Part shown: positions 51,760 through 61,026 of the stretch, in pieces | Position numbering within the stretch: position 1 is the first letter of the stretch | How the letters are laid out: the number at the start of each line of letters is the position of its first letter | From: an uncultured Maribacter sp. | GTDB taxonomy: Bacteria; Bacteroidota; Bacteroidia; Flavobacteriales; Flavobacteriaceae | Direction of reading: 5' to 3' | NCBI RefSeq assembly: GCF_947495965.1 | Contig: NZ_CANMBB010000011.1 | Location: 1 to 64,000 of the forward strand | Length of the DNA: 64,000 nt | Translations under genes and position numbers: made by a program | The notes under the pieces: generated by a model | Database searches by the model: none | Seen by the model: only the letters and a program-made list of their open reading frames with translations | Told to the model about the DNA's origin: nothing

Positions 51760-53077
51760 GTGGCAGGGTTACTTTTATTTGTTTTAATCTTTTTTTATCT
51801 AAACTTTCTACAACAAATTTATAGTCCTTAAATTTTACTAGCTCTCCTTTTTTAGGAAAATTACCTGCTATTTCTAAAACAAAACCTGCTATAGTTTCCG
51901 ATTCTCCTTTTTCTTCTTCAAAGAAGTCTTCATCTTCAAGTTTTATAACTCTATAAAAATCTTTTAAGGCCGTTTTGCCATCAAAAACATAATTATACTC
52001 ATCTAACTTAGAATAAATTAAATCTTCATCATCAAACTCATCACTAATATCCCCTACAATTTCTTCTATTATATCTTCTAATGTAACTATACCAGAAGTT
52101 CCCCCATACTCATCTACCACAACTGCTAAATGATTTTTCTTTTCTTGAAACTCCAATAACAAATCGTCTAATTTTTTATTTTCAGGAACAAAAAAAGGAT
52201 CTCGCATTAAGGATAACCAATTAAAAGTTTTACGGTCTAAATATGGTAATAAGTCTTTTACATATAGCACCCCTAGCACATTATCCATGTTTTCCGAAAA
52301 AACAGGAATTCTAGAATACCCATGTGTTTTAATTTCTTCTAAAACTTCTAGAAATTTCATTTTCTCATCTAAAGCAAAAATATCTATCCTTGGGCACATA
52401 ACTTGTTTAGTATCTGTATTACCAAAAGATACTATTCCTTCTAAAATTTTTTGCTCTTCTTTTGTTGTATCACCGTCTGATGTAAGCTCTAATGCTTGGG
52501 ATAAATGATCTACACTTAAACTAGATTTTTCTTTGCCAAGTTTATTATATAAAAATACAGTGCCATAACGCATGGGTAAACTTAAAGGAGAAAATAACAC
52601 ATCTAAAACCTTTAAAGGATAAACCATAAATTCCGAGAAGCTTTTTTTATTCCTGTTGGCATAGACCTTTGGCAAAATTTCTCCAAACATTAAAATTAAA
52701 AATGTAGCTACAACTACCTCTAATAAAAAACGAACAGAAACAATTCCAAAAATTACCGTAGTAATATTTGCAAATAAATTATCACCAAGAACATTAAATA
52801 ATAAAACTACTCCTATATTTATAGCATTATTGGCTATTAGTATGGTAGCTAATAATTTTTTTGGTTTACTAAGTAGTTTTACAACCAAATTACCTTTGTT
52901 TGTTTTTTCTTCTTCAATGTCCTTTACATCTGTTTGAGAAAGTCCAAAAAAAGCTACTTCTGCTCCAGAAATAAGGGCAGAACAAACTAATAAAAGTATA
53001 AGAATAGCTACTTTAATAATAAAAGCACTATCCATTATAACAAAACTTAGTACTAAACTAAGGGGGTCAGGATCCAA
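51749..53077 (-). CDS. gldE: Gliding motility-associated protein GldE (CorC/HlyC family)
   Basis: The 442-residue protein has a CNNM/DUF21 membrane domain (about 15-190, with LLLVCSALISGAEVAFFGLSQ and FGEILPKVYANR), a pair of CBS domains (about 205-345, with VDEYGGTSGIVTLEDIIEEIVGDI), and a CorC-type C-terminal domain (about 360-440). GldE is linked to gliding in Flavobacterium and is related to magnesium/cobalt transporters. It lies between ssb and gldD on one strand. Confidence 0.94.
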   Translation of the reverse strand: MDPDPLSLVLSFVIMDSAFIIKVAILILLLVCSALISGAEVAFFGLSQTDVKDIEEEKTNKGNLVVKLLSKPKKLLATILIANNAINIGVVLLFNVLGDNLFANITTVIFGIVSVRFLLEVVVATFLILMFGEILPKVYANRNKKSFSEFMVYPLKVLDVLFSPLSLPMRYGTVFLYNKLGKEKSSLSVDHLSQALELTSDGDTTKEEQKILEGIVSFGNTDTKQVMCPRIDIFALDEKMKFLEVLEEIKTHGYSRIPVFSENMDNVLGVLYVKDLLPYLDRKTFNWLSLMRDPFFVPENKKLDDLLLEFQEKKNHLAVVVDEYGGTSGIVTLEDIIEEIVGDISDEFDDEDLIYSKLDEYNYVFDGKTALKDFYRVIKLEDEDFFEEEKGESETIAGFVLEIAGNFPKKGELVKFKDYKFVVESLDKKRLKQIKVTLPHDS

Positions 53078-53094
53078 TTGTTACTATTTAGAGT

Positions 53095-53553
53095 TTAAAA
53101 AGGTAAATCATCGTCTTCTTGGGGAGCAGCAGACTGCGCTGGTTGTTGCGGCGTTGGCTTAGAGGGTTGTGCAGCTTGTTGCTGTGGTTGGCTCTTAGCA
53201 TTTGCCATACTTTCTTTCTTGGTAGACAAAAAAGTAAAATCTTGTACATGAACTTCCGTAGTATATCTAGTATTGCCATCTTCTCCTTGCCACTGACGGT
53301 TTTTTAAACGGCCTTCTACATATACCTTATCTCCTTTACTTAAATACTTTTCGCATATTTCTGCAGCTTTATTACGAACAACAACATTGTGCCAATCTGT
53401 ATTTGTAACTTTTTCTCCAGTTTGCTTATTCGTATAGGTTTCATTTGTTGCAATAGGAAAACGCCCTATACTGTTTCCACCTTCAAAATAGTGCATTTTT
53501 ACCTCATCTCCTAAATGCCCAATTAGCATTACTTTATTTAATGTTCCGCTCAT
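53095..53553 (-). CDS. ssb: Single-stranded DNA-binding protein
   Basis: The 152-residue protein has an OB fold in residues 1-110 (LNKVMLIGHLGDEVKMHYFEGG at the start, TDWHNVVVRNKAAEICEKYLSKG, YVEGRLKNRQW). A Gln/Pro/Ala-rich linker (about 112-145) and the acidic tip EDDDLPF follow. The tip recruits repair and replication enzymes. It lies 17 bases before gldE and 25 bases after mutY on the same strand. Confidence 0.97.
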   Translation of the reverse strand: MSGTLNKVMLIGHLGDEVKMHYFEGGNSIGRFPIATNETYTNKQTGEKVTNTDWHNVVVRNKAAEICEKYLSKGDKVYVEGRLKNRQWQGEDGNTRYTTEVHVQDFTFLSTKKESMANAKSQPQQQAAQPSKPTPQQPAQSAAPQEDDDLPF

Positions 53554-53578
53554 AATTTTTATCTAATAATCAAAAGTA

Positions 53579-54610
53579 CTAAAATTTATAGGTTTTAATA
53601 AAATCTGCAATTAAAACTGGTACAGGATATTTTTCTAGTTCTTCTATTGTAACCATATTATCTATCTCCTGCGTTGTTTCTAAAATCCAAAATTTTGTAT
53701 ATAAATGTTGGTGAGATAATTTATGCACTACTGCAACATCCTTATAAACATGCAAAGATGCATTTATATTTAATAAGGTAGTTGCTTCCTTTTCTACCTC
53801 ATTTAAACTAGCTTCTTTTGGCAGCTCTATTAATGGAAATTCCCATAAACCCTGCCAAATTCCTTTTCCTGTTCTTTGGTTAAGTACTGTAAAACTATCT
53901 TTAATGATAGGAATAATATAATTAAAGTATCGTTTTTTTATTTTAGTCTTTTTTATTTTAATAGGCAAACCACTTATCAAGTCTTTTTCCAAAGCAACAC
54001 AACCATCTTTTAAAGGACAAGAAATACAATCCGGGTTTTTAGGAGTACACTGTATAGCTCCAAATTCCATAATTCCTTGATTATAATCTCTAGTATTTTC
54101 CTTATCTAACAGTTCTACTGCTAATTTTTTAAAATATTTAATTCCCTCTGTACTATTAATAGGAATATCTATACCAAAATATCTAGAAAGAACTCTATAT
54201 ACATTACCATCTACAACTGCTTCTTGCGCATTAAAACAGATAGATGCAATTGCACTTGCAGTATAATCTCCAATTCCTTTTAATTTAATTAATTCCTTAT
54301 AGCTCTCCGGAAATTTTCCATCCAAATTAGAAACAATAAATTTAGCTGCTTCATGTAAATTTCTTGCTCTAGAATAATAGCCTAAACCTTGCCAAAGTTT
54401 TAAAACTTTCTCTTGCGGCACATTCGCCAAATCCTGTATTGTAGGAAAAGTATCTGTAAATTTTAAATAATACGGCGTTCCTTGTGCTACTTTTGTTTGT
54501 TGTAAGATAACTTCAGACAACCAAATTTTATACGGATCTCTTGTGGTACGCCATGGTAAAGTCCTTTTATTTTGGGCATACCAGTGTAAAATTTTATGCG
54601 AAAACAACAT
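53579..54610 (-). CDS. mutY: A/G-specific adenine DNA glycosylase
   Basis: The 343-residue enzyme removes adenine opposite 8-oxoguanine. Catalytic Glu33 (SEVILQQTKV), the helix-hairpin-helix LKGIGDYTASAIASI at 110-124 and catalytic Asp134 (VVDGNVYR) are present. The iron-sulfur ligands Cys188, Cys195, Cys198 and Cys204 have the C-x6-C-x2-C-x5-C spacing. The C-terminal part is the NUDIX-like 8-oxoG recognition domain. The ATG at 54610 is used rather than the TTG two codons earlier. Confidence 0.97.
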   Translation of the reverse strand: MLFSHKILHWYAQNKRTLPWRTTRDPYKIWLSEVILQQTKVAQGTPYYLKFTDTFPTIQDLANVPQEKVLKLWQGLGYYSRARNLHEAAKFIVSNLDGKFPESYKELIKLKGIGDYTASAIASICFNAQEAVVDGNVYRVLSRYFGIDIPINSTEGIKYFKKLAVELLDKENTRDYNQGIMEFGAIQCTPKNPDCISCPLKDGCVALEKDLISGLPIKIKKTKIKKRYFNYIIPIIKDSFTVLNQRTGKGIWQGLWEFPLIELPKEASLNEVEKEATTLLNINASLHVYKDVAVVHKLSHQHLYTKFWILETTQEIDNMVTIEELEKYPVPVLIADFIKTYKF

Positions 54611-54691
54611 GTTCAATTAGAGTTAAATATAAAAGTAGTAGTTTAAATACTTAAAATTAGTTCTTTAGGGTGAAAGATTCAATTTAATTTA

Positions 54692-54699
54692 TATATTTG
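54692..54699 (+). promoter_or_regulatory. -7 promoter element of the HU gene
   Basis: TATATTTG matches TAnnTTTG and lies 37 bases before the HU start at 54737, followed by GCATCCCGAAAAAAC in the leader. Confidence 0.55.
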
Positions 54700-54736
54700 C
54701 ATCCCGAAAAAACATACAGAAAATCTAAAATTCAAG

Positions 54737-55027
54737 ATGACGAAAGCGGAAATTGTATCGAAAATCTCAGATAAACTGGGAATTGAAAAAGGAGATGTAC
54801 AGGCAACAGTTGAATCTTTTATGGAAGAAGTAAAGACTTCTTTAGAAAGTGGAGATAATGTTTACTTAAGAGGTTTTGGAAGTTTTATTATTAAAACTAG
54901 AGCTGAAAAAACTGGAAGAAATATATCTAAGAACACAACAATAAAAATACCTGCTCATAATATCCCTGCATTTAAACCTGCAAAGGTTTTTGTAGAAGGT
55001 GTTAAGAGTAATGTACAAGTTAAATAG
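54737..55027 (+). CDS. HU-family DNA-binding protein
   Basis: The 96-residue protein is a histone-like HU/IHF-family member with an N-terminal helix pair (TKAEIVSKISDKLGIEKGD) and the DNA-bending arm: LRGFGSFIIKTRAEKTGRNISKN and TIKIPAHNIPAFKPAKVF. It bends and compacts DNA. A 29-residue basic gene follows 25 bases later on the same strand, probably co-transcribed. Confidence 0.96.
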   Translation: MTKAEIVSKISDKLGIEKGDVQATVESFMEEVKTSLESGDNVYLRGFGSFIIKTRAEKTGRNISKNTTIKIPAHNIPAFKPAKVFVEGVKSNVQVK

Positions 55028-55052
55028 AAAAATAACCTAAAAGTAGAATTTT

Positions 55053-55142
55053 ATGCCGAGCGGTAAGAAAAGAAAAAGACATAAGGTAGCTACTCACAAA
55101 CGCAAAAAGCGTAGGAGAGCTAACAGACACAAGAAAAAGTAG
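55053..55142 (+). CDS. 29-residue very basic AURKAIP1/COX24-like protein
   Basis: The ATG at 55053 opens a 29-residue frame, MPSGKKRKRHKVATHKRKKR followed by RRANRHKKK, with about 18 Lys/Arg and four His. The motif KRKRHKVATHKRKKRRR is that of the AURKAIP1/COX24 family, which is a mitoribosomal protein in eukaryotes and a small ribosomal protein in Bacteroidota (perhaps the one named bL38 in the Flavobacterium ribosome; I am not sure). It is between HU and RNase E/G, a conserved position, and followed by a terminator. Confidence 0.85.
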   Translation: MPSGKKRKRHKVATHKRKKRRRANRHKKK

Positions 55143-55166
55143 TTTTAAAAACTACTTTTTCTTTTT
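55134..55166. terminator. Terminator after the 29-residue basic gene
   Basis: AAAAAGTAGTTTT and AAAACTACTTTTT form a stem around TTTTAAAA, followed by CTTTTT. The stem includes the stop codon of the small gene. Confidence 0.8.
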
Positions 55167-55205
55167 AAATACGTTCATTGACATAGAAGTCAGATGATTT
55201 CGGCG

Positions 55206-55265
55206 GGTTATATATAACCTGTTTTTGGTATTATATAAACTATTAATCTGTATATTACAGATTAA
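55206..55265 (+). promoter_or_regulatory. Two perfect palindromes in the RNase E/G leader
   Basis: GGTTATATATAACC (55206-55219) is a perfect 14-base palindrome. TTAATCTGTA-TAT-TACAGATTAA (55243-55265) is a perfect 10-bp hairpin ending 16 bases before the GTG start. RNase E of E. coli represses itself through hairpins in its own 5' leader; a similar feedback here is inference. Confidence 0.45.
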
Positions 55266-55281
55266 CCTTAAATAAATTCAG

Positions 55282-56829
55282 GTGAATAGAGAATTAATCG
55301 TAAGATCAAGTTCTGATTCCGTTGACTTTGCTTTACTTAAGGATGGAAAACTTACAGAATTACACAAAGAAGAAGATAATAACGATTTTTCTGTTGGCGA
55401 TATTTTTATTGCCAAAATTAGAAAACCAGTTACTGGTCTTAATGCTGCATTTGTAAATGTAGGGTATGAAAAAGATGCTTTTTTGCATTATCATGACCTT
55501 GGACCGCAGTTAGCTTCTATGCTTAAATTCACAAAACAAGTAAGCACAGGGAAACTTCAAGATTATTCCCTTAAAAATTTTCCAACCGAAAAAGATATTG
55601 ATAAAAATGGAGCAATAACAGATGTTATTAAAGCCAACCAATCAATATTAGTACAAATTGTAAAGGAACCAATATCCACTAAAGGACCAAGAATAAGTTC
55701 AGAGCTATCAATTGCTGGGCGATATTTAGTAATGGTACCTTTTTCTGATCGTGTATCTGTATCACAGAAAATTGCGAGTTCAGAAGAAAAAGACAGACTT
55801 AAAAGGCTAGTACGAAGTATTAAGCCTAAAGGATTTGGAGTAATTATCCGTACAGTTGCCGAAGGCAAAAAAGTAGCAGAATTAGACAAAGATTTAGAAA
55901 ACTTGCTGAACAAATGGTCAGCAATGTGTAAAAAATTATATAAAGCACCAACACCATCCAAAGTATTAGTAGAGCTTACTAGAGCATCTTCTATACTTAG
56001 AGACATATTTAACGATTCCTTTACAGGTATTCATGTTGATGATGAAACGCTTTATGAACAAATTAAAGATTACGTTCAAGAAATTGCACCTGCTAAAGAA
56101 TCTATTGTAAAACAGCATGCATCTAGTGTACCTATTTTTGAAAAGTTTGGTATTGAAAGGCAAATAAAAACGTCTTTTGGCCGAACTGCTTCTATGAGTA
56201 AAGGAGCCTATTTAATTATAGAACATACAGAGGCACTACACGTTGTAGATGTTAACAGTGGCAATAGATCTAATAAAGCTAAAAATCAAGAAGACACAGC
56301 TTTAGAAGTAAATCTTTTAGCAGCATCAGAAATTGCAAGACAATTACGCTTGCGAGACATGGGAGGTATTATTGTGGTAGATTTTATTGATATGGTTAAA
56401 GCGCCACATCGTAAAAAACTTTTTGATCACCTTAGAGACGAAATGAAGGATGATCGTGCAAAACATAAAATTTTGCCACCAAGTAAATTTGGTCTTATCC
56501 AAATTACCAGACAAAGAGTACGCCCAGAAATGAACATTAAAACAACAGAGGAAGATCCTAACCAATCTGGAAAGGAAGTAGAAGCTCCAATTGTTTTAAT
56601 AGACAAAATAAACTTTGCTTTAGAGAAACTCTTAAAAGGCCCTGCAAAAAATAATAGTATAACACTAAATATACACCCTTTTATAGCAGCATACCTTACA
56701 CAAGGTTTCCCATCTATACGTTTTAAGTGGTTTTTAGAACACAAAAGATGGATTAAAATACAACCTCGAGATGCGTATACGTATTTAGAGTACCGTTTTA
56801 AAAATAAAGACGGCAAAACCATATATTAA
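55282..56829 (+). CDS. rng: Ribonuclease E/G
   Basis: The 515-residue endonuclease starts with GTG. It has an S1 RNA-binding domain (about 36-125, GDIFIAKIRKPVTGLNAAFVNVG). Catalytic aspartates are Asp323 (VVDVNSGNRS) and Asp367 (VVDFIDM), 44 residues apart as in RNase E/G. There is no degradosome scaffold, so it is RNase G-sized. The alternative name is ribonuclease G; Bacteroidota have one such enzyme. It ends at its own terminator. Confidence 0.94.
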   Translation: MNRELIVRSSSDSVDFALLKDGKLTELHKEEDNNDFSVGDIFIAKIRKPVTGLNAAFVNVGYEKDAFLHYHDLGPQLASMLKFTKQVSTGKLQDYSLKNFPTEKDIDKNGAITDVIKANQSILVQIVKEPISTKGPRISSELSIAGRYLVMVPFSDRVSVSQKIASSEEKDRLKRLVRSIKPKGFGVIIRTVAEGKKVAELDKDLENLLNKWSAMCKKLYKAPTPSKVLVELTRASSILRDIFNDSFTGIHVDDETLYEQIKDYVQEIAPAKESIVKQHASSVPIFEKFGIERQIKTSFGRTASMSKGAYLIIEHTEALHVVDVNSGNRSNKAKNQEDTALEVNLLAASEIARQLRLRDMGGIIVVDFIDMVKAPHRKKLFDHLRDEMKDDRAKHKILPPSKFGLIQITRQRVRPEMNIKTTEEDPNQSGKEVEAPIVLIDKINFALEKLLKGPAKNNSITLNIHPFIAAYLTQGFPSIRFKWFLEHKRWIKIQPRDAYTYLEYRFKNKDGKTIY

Positions 56830-56852
56830 GTCATAATGGCTATTTAAAATTT

Positions 56853-56886
56853 AAGCGACCTTCAGCAATGTGGGTCGCTTTTTTTA
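56853..56886. terminator. Terminator after RNase E/G
   Basis: AAGCGACC and GGTCGCTT (56853-56880, 11-base loop) are followed by TTTTTTT. It serves the convergent genes rng and the fusion protein gene. Confidence 0.88.
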
Positions 56887-56902
56887 TACAAAAAACTTAA
56901 TA

Positions 56903-59900
56903 TTAATTATTCTTCGCAATTAAAAAGCCCTCTTTATTCACCTTTAAAATGTATAAACCAGTCGCCAATTTTGGAAGCAGAAGTGTAGTTACGCTTGAAG
57001 ATTCATTAAAAAATTTATCTCTAATTATAATTTTACGTCCTATAGCGTCAAACAATACAAAGTTGTCTGTTGCCTCTGTATTTATTATATTAATTTCATC
57101 ATTAATTATTGGGTTAGGATATAGAATATACTCTTTTGAATTCGTTGGGTTTATTGGATTTTTTCCAGAAAAATAAGGCAACGCAAAATTATAGGCATCC
57201 ACTCCCACCTTTTCTCCTATTATTCTTCCCAAGATATCATCAGCCGGAGGGTGTATTCCACCCCAAATTCGAGACAAACTTGTTTGATCAGAAGCATCTC
57301 TGTATGTAGCCCATTGTAAGGTTACATCAACCGAAGGTCCGTTTTCAAATACCAAAAACTCATCTTTCTTTGCTACAAATTCTCCCAATCCTCCAGGGAA
57401 ATATTCGTCTCCCGTAATTAAGGTCATTACTTCGGCTGCAGCTCTAGAATAGGTAGAATGACCCGATAAATACCCTGCAAATGGCGGAGTTACAAAAGAG
57501 GGCCTTTGGTATGGAAACCAGTTTTTAGCCAAAATCCAACCTACACCAGCAACATCTGAGCTAATATTATCAATAAAATTATGTCCACGCCAGGCAAAAA
57601 CTTTTATTTCACCAACGTTTTCGTTATTAGAACCACTTAATTCATCTCCTATTTCTACCACTTCTATATAACCTTCTTTTAAAGGTATCCCGCCCACGTG
57701 GTAATTGGGTAAATTTTGATCCGTACTTTGCCCTAAGGAACTCATATACCTAATCGCCGAAATTGGCCTTATATAATCATACCATCCTTTAATACCCCAT
57801 GCAGTTATTGCTGCATCATGCATAGCTCCAGCTAAAATAAAATAGGCTTTAACATCCCATTCTAAAGGATTTAATTCCTCTCCTTGTCCATTAAACTTAC
57901 GCTCAAATAACTCATGATCATTTACATAATTAAGTATCGTGAACCAATGTCCCGGTGGTGTTTCAGAATCTGGACCGTCTGCCCAAAACTCTGCAAGTAC
58001 TCTAGCGTAATCTGCTCTCGGTACAATTTGCTCTTCATAAGCCTCTCCTGTTTTTGGGTTCACTGAACGACCTATACTAACGTCACCACCATCAATTTCT
58101 TTATAAAAATTAGGATATTCATCAAAAGAGCTAGGAAACATACTAATGTTTATGTTACCTATACTCTTGGGAGATATATCCCATAAAACACCATCTGTTG
58201 GATCTAAATGAGAACTCCATATAGATACTAAAGAGAAATTCCATTTGTACAAATCACTTGATGCAGTTGCATTTTGGGTGTCTAATAATGGAGGAGCCCC
58301 CGGATCATGATACACCGTATAATTATTACCATTTCTATTGAAAACCGTTTTATCATCATCAGATAATGCAAAGGAATGTATTTGCCCCCATTCTGGACTT
58401 AAAAATTCTGGAGTTTCTCCCCGAATTAAGTTTCCACTTTGATCAATAAATGCGTTAAAAGATAAAGGCTGCCAGCGGTTTGCATCTGTAATAGTATTAT
58501 TTTCTTCAGAGACACTTAACGTCAAAGGCATATTTACAGGTTGATAAAATGCATTATCATAGGCAGTTGCTTCTCGCGACCCATCGGTATTTCCGTAGTC
58601 AATAATTACTTCCGCTACATAATTTCCCAAAGCCGCTGCTTCTCCTGAGGTATATTCTGTACTAGTGTTATTAACATCATACCCCAAATCATTCATCACA
58701 AAATCAAATAGTGCTAAACTTTCTTCCTTATTTGGTGAGTTTTTAAACCTATGACTAAGTATACGATAGGCAGCATAACTCATTGCTTTTTCCTGGGCTT
58801 CTTTTTTTTCTTCAACAGATTCAAATATTTCTAAATCACTACTAAAATCATTAACCGTATTGCCGATCAAATAAGGTCGAGCCATTTCATCGTAAATTGC
58901 CCAACAATCATATAGAGCAACTGAAGTATGAAACAAATTTCTAGCATGTACTGTGGGTCTAGCAAAATCGTTTCTAATAGCAGCAAGTAATGCTTCATTC
59001 CAAATTCTTGCTACGGATACATTCATAGAAATATTAGAAATAGAAAGATTTACGTTTAATTCTCTAGGCTCGCTTGCACATATATTGGACTGTTCTATAG
59101 CTATTACTCTACCAACTGCACCTAAACCCCATTTTACAGTAATGGCATTAGTTCCTTGCCCACTTATAAGTTCCCCACCTTCGACCTGCCAATTTGCCTT
59201 CACATTTGCATCCGAACTAAATGTATAAGTCTCCAGAGCATTAAAACCAGATGATGCGGATCCTGCTACATTATTCTCAGATGCGTAATACTCACAGCTA
59301 CCATCACTACTTACTGCTAAGGGATTATAATTACACGCATTAGGATCGGTACAACCTGTTAGTTTTACACTTGGAGAAATATTTAAGACTTCCAAACCTT
59401 GTCCTTCTGTTGCTCTTACAAACCTATTGACTTCAATATTTTGATGTCGTTCTATCAAACCTGAAGGCCAATTAATAATTAACTCATTAATTATACTACT
59501 TTCATTTAAACCAAAATGAAGAGGCTTTAAGCTTTGAGATAAAAAACCAACCCCATTATAATATCTAACAATACTACCCTCATCTGTAACTACAGTTACT
59601 TTTGTACCCAATGCATCTCTATTTGATGTAGTTCCTTGAAGTTGTAATTGAAACCATTTTAAATTGGATGCATTATTTTCCGCTATTTTATTTTCATAAA
59701 AGAAAGGCTCTCGGTCTGAATTGGTTATAAAAAGATCTAAATCTCCATCCAAATCAAAATCAAAATCTATCACCTCAACGCTAATACTATTTTCGTTTAA
59801 ACCCAATTCTGCAGAAAAATTTCGAAAGCTACTTCCATTTTCTTTTAACAGGTTCTTAAAATAAAAATTAGGTTGTGGTCCTGTATTTATGAATCCGTTT

Positions 59901-60937
59901 ACAACCATTAAATCTTCGTCTCCATCCAAATCAAAATCCCCAAATGTGGTTCCCCATGCCCAATCAGTGTCTCCTACACCAAAAACACTAGCTTGTTCAA
60001 TAAAGTTATTAGTACCTTGATTTACAAAAAAATGATTCTCGCTAATACCAGTAGTAAAAAAATCAAAATTACCATCGTTATTTACATCTCCAATAGCTAT
60101 ACCCATATTATCTAGCATGCTATCTAAGTTATACGTACTAGCTTGTTCCGAAAAATTAACCCCTCCATTACTAATGAATAATCTATTACCTTGATCAAGG
60201 TCATTAGCAATATAAAAATCTTGCCAACCATCATTATTAAAATCAAAAGGAGACAATGTAAAGCTTTCTAAGCTGGGGAGATTGGCTATACCAGTAACAT
60301 TTGTAACGTTAGTAAAAGTTTCATCTCCGTTGTTTTTATAAAGGGTATTTCCTTCACACTTATTCCAATCTGCAATGAACAAGTCCAAAAACCCGTCGTT
60401 ATCATAATCAACCCATGTTGCCCCAGTATTATTACACCCATTAGTAAACGTAATTCCAGACTCATTAGTAACTTCAGAAAAAGTACCATTACCCTGGTTT
60501 CTAAAAAGCTGTACTATGTTTAGGTGCGTTAAAAATAAATCTGGAAAACCATCATTATTATAATCTCCCCAAGAAGCACCAAATTTAAACCCTTTTAAGC
60601 CTACAAAAAATTCGCCCGTTCGTTCAAACACTAATACATTACTTAGTCCAGCCCCAGTAGTAACATTAGTAAAAGTTCCATCATTATTATTTCTATAAAG
60701 TTTACTCAAGGTACTTGTATTCCCTGCCTCGTCCTCATCACTTGCTACTACAAAAATGTCTAAATCTAAATCTCCATCATAATCTGCTACGGCTGCACCG
60801 TTATTCTTGCTTAAAAGCTCAAAACCAGCTATGCTTTCGACGCGTTTGAAAGTTTGAGATTGAATATTACTAGTTACATAAAAAATAACTATAGTAAGAA
60901 GGCCTCTTAAATGTTTATTAAAAACAATCTTAAACAT
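56903..60937 (-). CDS. Secreted fusion: FG-GAP repeats, ASPIC/UnbV, vanadium haloperoxidase-like domain and T9SS signal
   Basis: The 1344-residue protein has a signal peptide (about 1-27). Seven calcium-binding FG-GAP motifs (such as DYDGDLDLD at 52-60 and DFDLDGDLD at 393-401) span about 45-415. An ASPIC/UnbV-like domain follows (about 436-510), then a GCTDPNACNYNPLA spacer at 528. A vanadium-haloperoxidase/PAP2 domain (about 640-1255) has every vanadate ligand: Lys1050 and Arg1057 (KGWYDYIRP), Ser1158-Gly1159-His1160, Arg1223 and His1229 (SRIWGGIH). The T9SS type A tail is about 1268-1344, though it ends AKNN rather than in the usual basic strand. It is monocistronic. Confidence 0.93.
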   Translation of the reverse strand: MFKIVFNKHLRGLLTIVIFYVTSNIQSQTFKRVESIAGFELLSKNNGAAVADYDGDLDLDIFVVASDEDEAGNTSTLSKLYRNNNDGTFTNVTTGAGLSNVLVFERTGEFFVGLKGFKFGASWGDYNNDGFPDLFLTHLNIVQLFRNQGNGTFSEVTNESGITFTNGCNNTGATWVDYDNDGFLDLFIADWNKCEGNTLYKNNGDETFTNVTNVTGIANLPSLESFTLSPFDFNNDGWQDFYIANDLDQGNRLFISNGGVNFSEQASTYNLDSMLDNMGIAIGDVNNDGNFDFFTTGISENHFFVNQGTNNFIEQASVFGVGDTDWAWGTTFGDFDLDGDEDLMVVNGFINTGPQPNFYFKNLLKENGSSFRNFSAELGLNENSISVEVIDFDFDLDGDLDLFITNSDREPFFYENKIAENNASNLKWFQLQLQGTTSNRDALGTKVTVVTDEGSIVRYYNGVGFLSQSLKPLHFGLNESSIINELIINWPSGLIERHQNIEVNRFVRATEGQGLEVLNISPSVKLTGCTDPNACNYNPLAVSSDGSCEYYASENNVAGSASSGFNALETYTFSSDANVKANWQVEGGELISGQGTNAITVKWGLGAVGRVIAIEQSNICASEPRELNVNLSISNISMNVSVARIWNEALLAAIRNDFARPTVHARNLFHTSVALYDCWAIYDEMARPYLIGNTVNDFSSDLEIFESVEEKKEAQEKAMSYAAYRILSHRFKNSPNKEESLALFDFVMNDLGYDVNNTSTEYTSGEAAALGNYVAEVIIDYGNTDGSREATAYDNAFYQPVNMPLTLSVSEENNTITDANRWQPLSFNAFIDQSGNLIRGETPEFLSPEWGQIHSFALSDDDKTVFNRNGNNYTVYHDPGAPPLLDTQNATASSDLYKWNFSLVSIWSSHLDPTDGVLWDISPKSIGNINISMFPSSFDEYPNFYKEIDGGDVSIGRSVNPKTGEAYEEQIVPRADYARVLAEFWADGPDSETPPGHWFTILNYVNDHELFERKFNGQGEELNPLEWDVKAYFILAGAMHDAAITAWGIKGWYDYIRPISAIRYMSSLGQSTDQNLPNYHVGGIPLKEGYIEVVEIGDELSGSNNENVGEIKVFAWRGHNFIDNISSDVAGVGWILAKNWFPYQRPSFVTPPFAGYLSGHSTYSRAAAEVMTLITGDEYFPGGLGEFVAKKDEFLVFENGPSVDVTLQWATYRDASDQTSLSRIWGGIHPPADDILGRIIGEKVGVDAYNFALPYFSGKNPINPTNSKEYILYPNPIINDEINIINTEATDNFVLFDAIGRKIIIRDKFFNESSSVTTLLLPKLATGLYILKVNKEGFLIAKNN

Positions 60938-61026
60938 AAATTATATATAAAAATTCTACCTTTATGGATAAGTAACAATGTAAAACTAATTTTTAACATC
61001 TTTAGCTTTTTTTTACTCTACAATAC

